A DNA stretch of 64,000 bases from Eutypa lata (Eukaryota; Ascomycota; Sordariomycetes; Xylariales; Diatrypaceae), in the NCBI GenBank assembly GCA_022661535.1, contig JAKULF010000004.1:2976001-3040000 (forward strand), in the 5' to 3' direction. The translations under genes were made by a program, and so were the position numbers. This document shows, in pieces, positions 35,871 through 47,866 of the stretch. The notes beneath the pieces were generated by a model. That model worked only from the letters and a program-made list of their open reading frames with translations. It ran no database searches and was not told where the DNA came from. Numbering within the stretch: the first letter of the stretch is position 1; each line of letters opens with the position of its first letter.

Positions 35871-37500
35871 ATGGCTTCACTCAAGTGGCCAGAGTCGTGG
35901 CCGGAGTTGCGGACGCCCAGCACGCCTCAATTAGCTGCTGGAGCCACTCTTTTCATCGTGAGTTTACCCCTAGCTTCAGTGTTCACTGCCAAATTTCAAA
36001 GCTCACCATTGTAGGCCTACTGGATGGCCACAGCGATATACAACAAAATTTTCAGCCCTTTGCGCAAAATCCCTGGGCCGTCTCTAAATGCAGTGTCATG
36101 GCTTCCCTGGTACAAATACTGGTTTTCGGGCTACATGCACCGCGAAGTGCTGGGACTACACGAGACATATGGTCCAGTCGTGAGAATCGGCCCCTCGGAG
36201 ATATCCTTCATCGACAAAGCTGCCTGGAAGGACATTTACAGCTTAAAACGATGCAGACAAATCGAGCGCGATCCAACATCCTTCCCGTCGCTTACACCAA
36301 ATGGGTCCAAGTTCGATCTATTGACGTACAGCCCAACCGATCACGCCAAATATCGCAAGATCCTCAACCCATGTTTCTCCGAGAAGGCGACCAAGGAATA
36401 CGAACCTACCATTCATGAGAACGTTGACAAAATGATTGACAAGCTCTCAGCGAACGTCAGAAAGGGCGATGCGAGAACCAACGTTACTAAATGGTTCCAG
36501 TGGCTCACGTTCGACATGGTCACTGACGTTTGCTGGGGGGAATCCTTCGAGTGCGTCTCCAAGCGGGAAAGCCACCCTTGTCTGGCATTATCCATGGACC
36601 TTGTCTCGTTCTCGTCTTTTATTGTGTTTGTTGCATGGTGGAAAGGGCTCAAGGACTTTCTTGTCAAGCTGTCCGGCGTGGAGGGTCTGTTTATTGATCT
36701 CGTTCGCTCTAAGTGCGACAATAACCTCAAGTCCACATCAAAGAAAGCGAGCATTTACTCGAATCTGCATGAAGCAGGTGACCCACTAAACCAAGCCGAG
36801 TTGGACGGGAATCTGACAGCGATTGTTATCGCGGGAAGCGAAACGACGGGATTTGCTCTGACTGCCACAAGCTATTACCTCGCCAAGAACCCAGAGTGTT
36901 TCCGAAAAGCAGCCGCCGAGGTACGGTCTACGTTTTCCTCAGTCGAGGAGATTAATGATGATACTTTAAAGAAGTTGCCTTATCTTAAGGCTACCATCGA
37001 CGAAGCTCTGAGAATGACGCCAGCTGAACCAAATGGATTGGCGAGGAAAGTCGTTGTGGACGATGGCCTCGATATCGCGGGTCAATACATTCCCAAAGAG
37101 GTGAGCTTCTTCTAGTTGAACACTATTTTGGCAGGAAATCATTGACTAATCATTTTAGACTGCGATTTACGTTTCTCAGTTCGCCGCCAATCGCTCTTCG
37201 GCTCATTTTCGACTTCCCAACGAGTACCATCCCGAACGCTGGTTGGAGGACCCTGAGTTCAAGGATGACAAACTGGATGCTGCACAGCCATTCATCATGG
37301 GTGTCAATGTGTGTATTGGAAGAGGGCTGGCGTGGATGGAGATGAGACTGACACTCGCCAAAATGTTATGGAAATTTGACTGGACTATCAATGACGGGGA
37401 CGGAGAGGCTTTTGAGCAGTCCAAAGCCTGGCATGTCTGGATGAAGAGTTATGTGCATCTACAGTTACTCGAGCGGGGTACCCTTGATCTCAAGGCTTAG
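35871..37500 (+). CDS. sdnF: Cytochrome P450, isotrichodermin-hydroxylase-like
   Basis: Three exons: 35871-35957, 36015-37100 and 37159-37500, encoding 504 residues. Features include IYNKIFSPLRKIPGPSLNAV, HETYGPVVRIGPSEIS, the I-helix IAGSETTGFA, the K-helix IDEALRMTP, YHPERWLED and the haem loop MGVNVCIGRGLAWME. The N-terminal region and haem loop fit the CYP65-like (isotrichodermin C-15 hydroxylase) clade. The catalytic machinery is complete. It is one of four P450s in the core that correspond by order to sdnB, E, F and H. Confidence 0.86.
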
Positions 37501-37757
37501 ATTAAGTATATACCTAAATTCGACTTGATTGTTCAAGTTCAGTTATGTTGGGAAAACTGAGCATGTCGTGCATTGTAATCACGTAGTTGGATATACTATC
37601 AATGGCAAGGCATACATACATCGGGTACAGTTAGACGGAGAGCACTCAAGAGTTATGATAATATACCGTGTAATAGAGTATAGTACCTAAGATATGGGAG
37701 CCATGAAGTAAAGTAGTCTAAAGGAGTACTTGTTGTATACAAGAAAGCTGGCTTAAT

Positions 37758-38367
37758 CTAGTTATTTGCCTTCATTCCCGGCAACTGCTGGTGGAGCGCG
37801 AGGAAGGGCAAGCGATCCTTGTAAATCTTCATGTCCTGTATCTTGCCACTCTCAGGGCCCTCTGTGACCAGCTTAAAAACACCGATCATGGGGGTCGTGA
37901 CCGGCTTGTCGGGGTGCGACTGGAACAGCGCCGTCGAATGTCCAGAGCTGTAGATGGTACCCTCGCTGGTGATTTCTGCGCCCTGTTAGCTAACGCCAGA
38001 AGAAGTACTGCCAGACACACATAGGTACTTACCATTCTTATATCTAGTGTGGGAGGTCTTCATGCCCGGGATCTTCTTCACGTTTTCCTTCACGTCCTGT
38101 GTCACTCGTCAGCAAGCACATCTAAGCTTGAAGTAAAGTGTATTAGAACTCACATTAATGAAGTTATCCAGCCCCGAGGCGGTCTGCAAGCCGCCCTCAT
38201 ACTGCAAATCGGTGGCGAGCACTTCACTGAATCGATCGTAGTCATACGAATCAAGGATATCGAAGACCTATTTTTGTTAGCGCTGACCAAGTTAAAGGGG
38301 GTACAAAATTTACCTTGGCGATGAAGGTCTCCGCCTGTTCAGGTGACTGGATTTTCGCCGCGGCCAT
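37758..38367 (-). CDS. sdnG: NTF2-like protein, probable norbornene-forming Diels-Alderase
   Basis: Four exons on the minus strand: 38314-38367, 38154-38267, 38033-38096 and 37758-37975, encoding 149 residues. It has the layout of a small SnoaL/NTF2-like fold protein: an N-terminal helix (SPEQAETFIAKVFDILD), DYDRFSEVLATDLQYEGG, a helix DVKENVKKIPGMKT, then beta strands (TSEGTIYSSGHSTALF; VTTPMIGVFKLVTEG). There is no signal peptide or membrane segment. In sordarin biosynthesis the gene at this position, sdnG, has been shown to encode a norbornene-forming Diels-Alderase acting on a cyclopentadiene/acrolein intermediate. The gene is easily missed because every exon is short. It is divergent from sdnH across 390 bases. 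Confidence 0.8.
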
Positions 38368-38757
38368 TTCCAGTTAGATTGTATGATGACAATTTTGGTT
38401 TACTGTGCTCTTCTGTGATTATTATTTTCTTTTCTGGTTGATTGAGGTGTCTAATGCTGCAATTTCAATGTTGCCGTCACATCTGAAGGAATCCGGAAGT
38501 GCCTAACAAGACAACCCCAGCAGATCGGGATGTGCCGAATCTGGTGTGGTGCCCTGCCGATCCCAGGATTGCTGGGCTAGCTCGGGACTTCCAGAAACAA
38601 TTGAGTTCCAACGACAACGCCTAGGACTGGAAATCCATGCACAGGCACATATAGGCAGGTTTCGCTGACCATGTTCTCAAATGCCATTCGTTCTCGCCGT
38701 TGTTGCAGTACTCGTAGGTGTCGCCGTTAGGTATACTAAATTGTGAACTACGACGTC
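38368..38757. promoter_or_regulatory. Bidirectional promoter region sdnG/sdnH
   Basis: A 390-base head-to-head region containing a CGG-N6-CCG arrangement (TCGGGATGTGCCGA, near 38528) of the kind Zn2Cys6 regulators can recognise. Function is inferred only. Confidence 0.35.
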
Positions 38758-40838
38758 ATGGCTTTAGCGTCACTGTTTAACGAGCTTGAAGGCTTGAGCC
38801 TTGATCCATCCAATCTTAATTACTGCCATGTTGCAGGTGGCATCGCTGCCATCTTCGGGGTCTATAGTTTTGTTCTTGTCGTCTACCGTCTGTGGTTCCA
38901 CCCCCTCGCCGGTTTCCCGGGACCCAAATTATTGGCTGCGACAAAATGGTACGAAGCATATGTTGATCTCTTCCACCATGACTTCCCCGAACGACTAGCC
39001 AAAATACATGAAAAATACGGTACGTACGAACGCTCGCACGAAACCTTGAACCTCGCCCAATTTGTAACCATTGTCTAGGTCCGATTGTGCGGGTCGCTCC
39101 CCACGAGATCCATGCGAACGACGCCGAGTTCTTCCAGACTGTTTTTGCGGCCGCGGCAAAGCACCGGACTGACATTATTCCCCCTCGTGGCCTCGGACAG
39201 GATGGTAAGTCAAGTTCCGATCTAAAAACTCGTCTCGTACCATGCTCAAGTGGCCAAACTAGATTCCATTGGCTCGACGCCAACACATGATATGCACCAG
39301 TTGCGAAGAAAGCCCCTTGACAAATTCATGGGTCAACAGAACATTGTTCGTATCCAATCCATAATCCACGATGAGATCAGGACTCTGGACCAAAGGATGT
39401 CGGCGTTGAAAGGCACTGGGAAGCCTGTTCGCCTCGATTGCGTATTTACTTCCTTTACGGGAGACATTGTCGGACACATTGCCTGTGGAGAGAGCCCTGC
39501 ACTTTTGGAAGGGAAAGACTTCACACCAGAATGGTAAGGTTGTCTACGGCATGTATTTTACAGCAGATCAAGCTAACTTTCTTAGGTACGACATGATTCG
39601 AGGTGCTGCGCGGATTATCCCCGTTCTGCGTCACTTTCCTCAGGTTGGCGAGTAAGTTGACAATCGCGCATAGAAGATAACTACTGGACATCCACTAACG
39701 AGCGAAGAATCACCCAGAAAATGCCCAATTGGCTTGTGCAAGCGCTTGTTCCTAGGTCCTCTGGTTTCAAAATTCTGCAACTGGTAAGCTGGACTTGAAC
39801 CAAACTTTTCCATGGACATTGAGTCTGACACCTTTTGTAGCTTGGTGAGAAACGTATTGCACGTATCAGAGCCGAGGTAGCGGGCGAAAGGGAGGGCGAA
39901 AAGGAGCAAGGTGGCTCCATGTTCCACCATCTCCTTCGAAGTGATATCCCAGAGACAGAAAAGATGACCGCTCGTCTGAACGCGGAGGCCGTGTCTTTCC
40001 TTGGTGCCGGAACTTATCCTACTGCCGCGACTCTCATTTTCGTCACGTACTACATTTTGGCCGATCCCAAGATCGAGGCCCGTCTTCGAAATGACTTGAA
40101 GAATGTTATGGCCAACTTTGATGAGGAGGTAAATCAACTTGACGCACCGCCAGAGATCACACGGCCAGAGGTTACACTGCCAGAGATCATGTTTTTTTTT
40201 TTTTTTTTTCGGACAAGAACAGGGGCGTTAACCATTTACTAGGTGCCAAACTGGATCAAAGTGGAGCAGATTGCGTATCTAGAGGCATGCATCAAAGAAG
40301 GACTTCGAATGTTGCGTCTATTCCGCCGAAAGTCACGCATCGCAACGGACGTTGATCTGAAATACGGAGACTTCGTCATCCCCAGAGGCGTAAGCGCCCT
40401 CGAATGTTCCTCACGATATCGTATGCTGACCTCACCTACAGACACCCATTAGTTTGTCGCCATATACCATGCATATGGACCCCGACGTGTTCCCAGAGCC
40501 CGAGAAGTTCAACCCGGACCGATGGTTAGCTAAGGACCTGGACCCTCGCATGAATCGCAACCTCAATCCATTCCTTGCCGGGTCTAGAAATTGCATTGGC
40601 ATGCAGTGAGAACTCCCGCATTCTGTTTCATCGTTCCAATAGAAGAGTACTAACCAAAATGATCTGTAGTGTTGCTTGGGCCCAAATGTACCTTATCCTG
40701 GGCACATTGTTTCGACCAAACAAACACTACAACCTGAAACTGGGTGAATGCGATGAGTCGGATGTGTACCCGGTGGTGGATAATGAATTCGGAGTCGCAA
40801 AGTACGACTCCCGGGGTCTCAATGCTGTCGTTGTCTAA
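38758..40838 (+). CDS. sdnH: Cytochrome P450, trichodiene-oxygenase-like, with atypical I-helix
   Basis: Nine exons: 38758-39019, 39079-39204, 39263-39533, 39586-39651, 39708-39783, 39841-40128, 40243-40389, 40442-40605 and 40670-40838, encoding 522 residues. The N-terminus (YRLWFHPLAGFPGPKLL, KYGPIVRVAPHEIHAN) resembles the P450 at 33744-35508. The K-helix CIKEGLRM, NPDRWLAK and haem loop FLAGSRNCIGM are intact. The I-helix reads LGAGTYPTAATL where the consensus is A/G-G-x-D/E-T-T/S: Tyr-Pro replaces the acid-alcohol pair. The intron at 40129-40242 contains a run of about 20 T. Order and family match sdnH. The altered motif may mean an unusual reaction such as rearrangement or dehydration rather than plain hydroxylation. 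Confidence 0.84.
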
Positions 40839-41782
40839 ATCAGTGTTGTCCATCACAATACGTGTATGGCGACGGGTATGATGTTTTTTGGAACGAGATA
40901 GAACATAACAAACACCATGAAGATGTCTAGTGTACGTATAGCACTTGTAGTGAAGGGTGGACGGAGCAAATATATATTTAGAGACGTGCCAATTAGAACA
41001 ACATATGCATTACAGTGCTCATGGGTATCACGGTGATTTGTTCAGCTCCTCAAGCAGAGGTTGGTGATAATCTACTCTAGCGAGCATATATCTCCAAGCA
41101 CCTTGTCACATACTTTGCATCCCTATTACCTTCGTCTTTACCCACTGCGCTCAGGAATGAAATATCAAAGAGTGATGTGTTTGCACTTTAAATTTCCGAA
41201 CAACAGCTTGTTTTTACTGGCGCGCCGTTATCTCTTCGCATTTGAATATTTATTAATGATAACAAATTAATTGTGCCTAGACACTAAGCAGTAATTAAGT
41301 AGTCAATATAATCTTTTAAGCAATGTGCAATAAATTTCGAACTCCGATTGTTTCTCGGATTTCTCCGGGCGTGCATACATGAAGTAGTGACAGTTAAATG
41401 GCGGGCCGCACGGAAGATTTGTGATGGTCCAGATGGCAAGTGCTGGTAAAAAGCTTCAACAATAAAGGGGAAAATAGGATAGCTTACACAAAACTCCTCA
41501 CGATCGTCCTTTGAACATTATCACGACGATATGCACCACTCATCGATGAGGATATTTGCACTGCTGTAGTTTCAAGGCATTTGTAGCGTGCGCTGACATT
41601 TGGTTGTATTTGCATTGAGGTCTCTCACTGGAAAAGCACGATGCACCTTCAAGAACCAGATTAACAGTTTCTTCCAACAAACCCAGTTCAAAACCCTATA
41701 TATATATAGTATCTAACGCCCAGCCAAACTCAAAAGTAAAGTATCTCTAGTCTATACACCGGTTAGGTAGTCCCTGTGACCA
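40839..41782. other. Intergenic between convergent sdnH and sdnI
   Basis: About 940 AT-rich bases with no supported gene. Confidence 0.5.
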
Positions 41783-43380
41783 TTAACTGGATAAAGTAGG
41801 CAGACTCATACAATGACCATTAGTTTCCTCAGTGTTGCTCAACCGCATCTTTTTGACAACCCGATCTTGGATAACGGTGGTGCCCAAATCTTCCGTCTTT
41901 TCCGTATCAGCCATCCCCGTATCTTCGGTCTTCTCAGACCCAGCCACGGACCAATCAGATCCTTTAGCACTGGTGATGCCGGAATCTCCTGTGCTTTCAG
42001 CCTCATCTACTAACCATTCAGAGCCCTTGGCATTGGTGATGACCGGGTTTGCTGTGTGTTCCGGTTCATCCACCAACCAATCCAGATACGTGTTTGAAAA
42101 GATCTTGCCGTTTTTAACGAGCTCAATGTCGGCGAGAACCATTTCTTCCACTAACTTTTCCAGGGTGTACTTTGGCTCCCAGCCGAGCATCTCCTTAGCC
42201 TTCGCAGCCGAACCTAGTAGGTCTTCATTCTCGACAGGTCGATAGAACTTAGGATTCACCCTGACGCGGACTTTTCCAGTGCCTGCCTCGGTACCGATTT
42301 CGGTTATACCCGCACCTGACCATCTAAAGACCAAAGTTAGCCGGGGCTGTCATGACGTCTAGTAAGAGGCAAATCGTAGCCTTACTCGATCTTGGTTCCG
42401 ATAACCTTGAACGCATCTTCCACGAACTGCCTTACGCTGGATGCTTTTCCAGTACATAGAATATAATCCCCACCCACTGGCTGTTGTAGCATGAGGTAGA
42501 CACCCTCCATATAATCTCTGGCGTGACCCCAGTCTCTCGTGGCGTTCAGATTGCCAAGCTCGAATCCTTCGGATAATCCACAGGCAATCAGGGCAACTTG
42601 TGAAGTGATCTTGCGGGTGACGAAAGTCGTCCCTTAACTTATAATTAGTAAAGGTTCTTTATTTCCATTCGTGATAAGCAAAAGAAAACAGGCTTCACTT
42701 ACCACGTCTTGGGGATTCGTGGTTGAAGAGGATACCGTTCGAGGCGTGGAAACCATATGCCTCTCGGAAATTAGCAGTTATGGCGAACTGGAACTGCTTG
42801 GACACAGCATATGGCGAGACTGGGTGGAATGGTGTGTCCTCGGTTTGTGGGGCAGGAGTGTCCTTTCCAAATAGCTCTGAGGTAACCGCCTCTTCAGCCG
42901 TTAGTGCCTAGTTCTTAATATTGGGTTGTGTCATCCTTACACTATAGAATTTGACTTTCTTCTCTTGTCCTAGGATTCTCAACGCTTCGAGCAATCGAAG
43001 AGTTCCGAGTGCGTTGATATCGCATGTCAACAGCGGAGTTTCAAACGAGACACCGACGTGGGACTGGGCAGCGAGATGGTAGATTTCGTCTACTGCAATG
43101 CTGCTCAGGATCTGAAGGAGCGTTCCCGAATCTGTCATGTCTCCGTAGTGAAGGGTCACCCCGTGGCGTAGCGGGTGATTCAGGGCTTGCCGTCTCTGGG
43201 ATGATGGTCGAACGAGGCCATGGACTTCGTAGCCTTTCTCCAACAAGATCTCAGCCAGGTAGGAACCATCTTGGCCGGTAATTCCTAGGTCTAATCAGCA
43301 TTGGATCTAGAAGCTAACCAGGAACTCCTTTTACCTGTGATGAAAGCCACCCTGGGCTTAGGATTCTGGATAACTGCCAT
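41783..43380 (-). CDS. sdnI: GDP-mannose 4,6-dehydratase with repetitive C-terminal tail
   Basis: Five exons on the minus strand: 43335-43380, 42941-43284, 42703-42907, 42386-42632 and 41783-42323, encoding 460 residues. It is an extended SDR of the GMD family: [14 protein letters not shown] (NADP-binding), [24 protein letters not shown], a TSELFG segment carrying the catalytic Thr, SPYAVSKQF with the YxxxK pair, and NHESPRRG for nucleotide-sugar binding. It converts GDP-D-mannose to GDP-4-keto-6-deoxy-D-mannose, the precursor of the 6-deoxyaltrose in sordarin. The catalytic part ends near residue 360. The last 100 residues are an acidic tail with three 21-residue repeats not usual in this family. 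GMD is uncommon inside fungal clusters, so it is a strong marker of this pathway. Confidence 0.9.
41891..42079 (-). repeat. Three tandem 63-base coding repeats in the sdnI tail
   Basis: Trp codons recur exactly every 63 bases (at 42079, 42016 and 41953 on the minus strand). Units read [36 protein letters not shown] and a diverged [13 protein letters not shown] copy, giving residues 363-425. Confidence 0.85.
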
Positions 43381-44205
43381 ATTATTTCTAATATTGTACA
43401 AAGAGGTCTCAGGTAATACGGAACGAGGCTGAAGTGATAAGCTCAGGCTCAGGTATGTGAACTCAGGAGATAAAAATGACATGAACGAAGCACGCAATAA
43501 CAGAAGGACAGGTTCAAAATGGATAGTGGCCGGATCACACGGTTGGTTGGTAGCAGTTATATTAGCGGTCAATGTAATAATGCTAGACCTTCTGAACTAA
43601 GGTAATTTTTAACCAAATGAATTTCTAAGACCTACGAACTGTTGTCATCACTGTAAAGGCTTACTCGGGCTTTCTACTATAGGATAGATAACGCTTCCCC
43701 AAATAGGTAATCTTGAGTATTGCTCTTGGTGTGGTTATCTCCACTAATTGTGGACTAAATTGCCTAACTCGTCGATGCATCTCAGTGAGCAAGGATTAAG
43801 GTTAGTAGTTATGCAATGCACACAACGGTCGTCAACTATGACAGGAGAAACAGGTGCTATGAAGATAGAAGCCATCCATGCAGCAGAGTGACATGAATTC
43901 ACTAAAAGTCTTATTGGCTGCATCTCCTTAAACTCACTACTAAGGTATAACAGAAAGTGGTTAGCGACTAAAGGCACGCGAAGCATCGCTGTAGCTTAGG
44001 GGCCTTGTGATTTAGTTAAGCTATTTGGTCCAATCAAAAACGCTCCTAGAAGTGGTGATTGCCGAGTTGGGTAGTCGCGATCCGTCTTACTAGTATATTT
44101 CAGGGGGTAGAGCTATTATAGCGCCAATTACGGCTGCCACAAGCGCAACCTCCCGCATGCAAATGAGTTGTCCGTAGATTTTCTTTTCCTTCTGTTCAAC
44201 ATTGG
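43381..44205. promoter_or_regulatory. Bidirectional promoter region sdnI/sdnJ
   Basis: An 825-base head-to-head region with only short open frames. It includes a CCAAT-type box (GGTCCAATCA) near 44027. No other motif was assigned. Confidence 0.35.
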
Positions 44206-45971
44206 ATGGTTTCCCTCCCCCAATTGAAACCTAATAGAATGATTTTATTCCCCAACGAGTGGAAACCGCAGCTCTCCCAGAATTCCGAGGGCCCATCCTC
44301 CGGCGCAAATCCGAACAACATGCCAGAACGCCCGTCGGTCCTCTTCTTCACCATCAGCGACTTCGGCTACGTCAACGTCGTCCTCGCTACCATCTACGAG
44401 CTCCTCAGCCAGAACAAGGTCGACATCCACATCGCATCGTTTGCGCCCCTGCAGCCGCGCCTTGACAGCCTCATCCAGAAAGTCAAGGATGAGAACCCGT
44501 CCCAGCCCATATCGCCCGTGACATTCCACAACCTCGCGGAATTCCCCGGTTTCGCTACGTGGGCGGGGCAGAACAAAGATAGGAAGAAGGCCGACGTGCC
44601 TCATCCGCCCGCTCGCAATGGGGCGGGACGAGTCGCGCTGTTGACATTGAAGGCTCTCGCCATCATGGAACCTGAGCAGTATCTTTCATTATTTGATTGG
44701 TCTGCCGACTTGACAAACCAGTTGAATCCTGCGCTGGTTGTTATAGACCCAATTCTCATGCCTATACATGATATGGCAAGAACACACAAGCGGAAATATG
44801 CTGTGTTGCATCCCTGGAACGTGGCAGACGGTTTGATACCGCAACAGCCTTGGCTTGCTGCCTGGTGGAAGTATCCTGCGTGAGTTTCCGCTTCCCTCTC
44901 TCTATCCATTGTCATTCCCTCATATTTCTCATTAAGACTAATATCAAGTTTCTTAGATTCTCAACAGGTTTTAACTACCCCGTGCCTTGGAGTCAAATCC
45001 TTGAAAACATGTACTGCTACTGGAATGCAAAGAAATGCCAATCGCACCCGCAGGCCAAGGCCCTCAATCAAGCGAGATACGCCCACGGTATTGAGGGCGC
45101 GCTAGGAAGCTTTACGCCATGGGCGAAGGATGTCCCACAGATCACCCCCTCGCTCCCAGCCGCTGACCTCCCCATGAACATCCCTTCCAACGTATATGAT
45201 TGCGGGCCCATCCTCGTCGCCTCGCCACCTATCGAGGAGAGCGACCCAGACCTCCTCGACTGGCTCCAAAAGAGGCCAACAGTCCTCGTGTCCCTCGGTA
45301 CGCATTTCGAGGCGTACGCAGAAACCGTAAAGGAGCAAGCTCTCGGTCTGCGCATCCTCCTGGAAGCGCGACCCGACATCCAGGTTTTATGGAAACTGAA
45401 ACGAGAGGCGACTTCCGAAAAAGGCGGCCAGGACAACTTGAATGCTATCCTTGGACAGGAAATAAAGGACGGAAGAGTCCGAATCGAGAACTGGTTAAAA
45501 GCTGACCCGGTGGCAATTTTGAGAAGTGGCCATATTGTGTGCTCGGTGCATCATGGAGGGGCTAATTCTTATTTCGAGGCAGTTTGGTAAGCGATTTCTT
45601 TTACTGAGACTTATACGTGATATGATGCTGACTTCATCTTAAGGGCCGGTGTTCCGCAAGTCGTGCTTGCCATGTGGTATGATACATTTGACTACGCTAC
45701 GCGTGTTGAGTACCTAGGGATAGGTACCTATGGAAACCGCGACATAGGTTATAATTGCGTTGTTGATAATGAAAATTATGTGGCCCCTAATCTAGTCGAT
45801 GGGGAGGAGTTTGGTGCGGCGCTCTTGAAAACTGTTGGGAGGAAGAAGGGGGATAAGGGGGATGCTGAAGTTATGAGAAAGAAGGCCGCGGAGCTGGGAG
45901 AAGTGTCTCGGAAAACTGGTGGAAGAGTTGAATCCGCGAAGATTATTACTGATCTGTGTTTTGGGGCTTGA
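44206..45971 (+). CDS. sdnJ: UDP-glycosyltransferase-fold (GT1/GT-B) sugar transferase
   Basis: Three exons: 44206-44879, 44957-45586 and 45644-45971, encoding 543 residues (a second Met at 44239 is an alternative start). The N-domain has SVLFFTISDFGYVNVV and ALVVIDPILMPI. The C-domain has VLVSLGTHFEAYAETV, a Trp-containing VLWKLKRE segment and the sugar-donor signature SVHHGGANSYFEAVW, AGVPQVVLAMWYDTFDYA. The HGG and D...A positions of the GT1 donor motif are present. In sordarin biosynthesis this enzyme attaches 6-deoxy-D-altrose to the 19-hydroxyl of sordaricin using a GDP-sugar, unusual for a GT1-like fungal enzyme. The GDP-sugar gene sdnI is its divergent neighbour. Confidence 0.88.
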
Positions 45972-46498
45972 TGATTTCTTGCCAGGTTAGCATGAAAAGA
46001 TGCCGTCATATAGAGCTGTCAACATTAGATATTCAAATAAACATTGCTTCGCCGGCAAGAGTTCATACAACGGCGCTTCATCACGGCCTAGTTAACTCTC
46101 ATCTGCGCGGCTGCTCATCAACACGTTAGCTACCACCTTACTCGGACAAATCTTGTGCTAGTGATGTTACTCAGCTCGAATCATTGTAGGATATAGTTGA
46201 TAATCCAGAATGACGCAGGCGGCTCCTGACATCACCCCGCCGCATCAGCGCATTCCCATGCCATGAACGCTCCATGTCCCGCTATAATTCTTCCTAAATG
46301 CCCCACAACCACCTTCCGGAAGGAGTAAAAGACAGTGCTTACCCAGCCGGGCCTACCTAGTTGAGGATAGGTTAAAGTTAGATATCATGTACGAATCGGA
46401 AGCCGTCGTCACCGTCAATTACTACGTACGTAGGCAGTAAGGTCTCAGATTAATATACAAATTACAAATAATCAAACTTTAGAAGGCCGACGTTGAAA
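45972..46498. other. Intergenic, promoter of sdnK
   Basis: About 530 bases between co-directional genes; no gene is seen. Confidence 0.5.
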
Positions 46499-47606
46499 AT
46501 GGTACAATTTAACGGGCCTCACGGCAAGGTCACGGTCGCCTACTTGCGCCAAGGAGGACTGAACCCTCCAGCGGAGCCGCCTAGCGAATCGTTCGAAGGG
46601 AAGACGGTCGTTATAACCGGTTGTGCTAGTGGTATTGTATGTACTTCTTCTTATGGGTTGGGTAGGGATATTCAAGACCAATACTAACTGAGTTGCCTCC
46701 TGCTGCTAGGGTTATGAAGCTGCCTTACAAATCGCAGCGCTGAAGCCAAATAAGTTAATCCTTGGCACGCGAACCGTTGCCAAAGGCGAGGCCACGAAAA
46801 GCGATATCATCGCGAAAGTACCGTCGCTTGACAGCTCTATCGTCGAGGTTATCCCTGTCGAGTACACCTCCTTTGCCTCTGTCAGCCAATTTACCGATGC
46901 AATCAAGCGGACGACACAGACATTAGACTGTGTTCTGCTAAGTGCTGGGCTGGCGTTGCCGACCCGAGAAACAACAGAAGACGGCTGGGCCACAACTTTC
47001 AAAGTCAACGTGCTCTCCCCGGCTCTCATTGCCCTCGAGCTTTTACCGCTTCTCAAAGTCACGCCAGGAAGCGTGTTGGAGTTCGTAAACTCGATTAGCT
47101 ACTGCAACGTCACGAGCCAAGATGTAGCTGGGATAGTGGACGATCCAACAGCGAGTGCGCTTGAGTACTTCAACGACGCGGAGCGCTGGACGACGCAAAG
47201 GGCGTACTACGAGGCCAAGCTGATGTTGATGTTTGTCCTGCAAGGTCTGGTAGAGCATCTCGGAGGAAGTCAGGGCAAGCTCGGCAGCCCCGAACAAAGC
47301 CCGGTTATCTTGGCGTGCTGCCCGGGGCAGTGCAAAACGAACTTGTACAGAGAGTTCCCGATGGGCGTGAGATGGTTCATGACCGCATTTAATGCCGTTA
47401 TCGCGCGAACAGCCGAGCAAGGGAGTAGGACGCTGGTGACGGGGCTGTTGCAGGGCGAAGAGGCGAATGGGAGGATGTGGGTAAATGACCATTTCGATGA
47501 CTGGTCGCCTGGTATAACTGAAGAGGAGTGGAAGGATTTGCAGAGCCGAGTCTGGAGGGAGGTGTTGGAAGTTCTCAGGAAACACAAGGGAGACTTGGGA
47601 ATGTAG
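46499..47606 (+). CDS. sdnK: Short-chain dehydrogenase/reductase
   Basis: Two exons, 46499-46636 and 46710-47606, encoding 344 residues. The classical SDR pattern is complete: the cofactor motif VVITGCASGIGYEAA (interrupted by the intron after GI), the LLSAGLA segment replacing NNAG, and the YxxxK pair in AYYEAKLMLM. An adjacent GTR after LILGTR suggests NADPH preference. The long form with a C-terminal extension resembles retinol-dehydrogenase/WW-oxidoreductase-like SDRs common in fungal clusters. In the published scheme sdnK works with sdnI to form GDP-6-deoxy-D-altrose, which would require 4-keto reduction and, somewhere, C3 epimerisation. Confidence 0.85.
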
Positions 47607-47866
47607 TGTAGACGATGTAGAAATTAGACGGGGGTTAGGAATAGGCTCAGCTTAATTGATGACTAGTTACATTCTGGACATTGTATCGGAGAAGTCACTG
47701 TGATCTTCGTGTATTATATCTTTCGGACTCGTTTGTATCACAGTGTGTATGTTGAAAATGACTATTGTACAAGAAATGGATTCACTGCGAGTTGTCGGCA
47801 TTTGATGTTATACGATTTCAAGATGACTCCAGCGCGATCTAGGTACGCACACCATACAAAATCGAA

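Noticed and set aside
40190..40211. Poly-T run interrupting the sdnH coding frame
   Set aside because: It lies within an intron (40129-40242) with good GT and AG sites and is spliced out in the model, so it is not a frame-breaking mutation.
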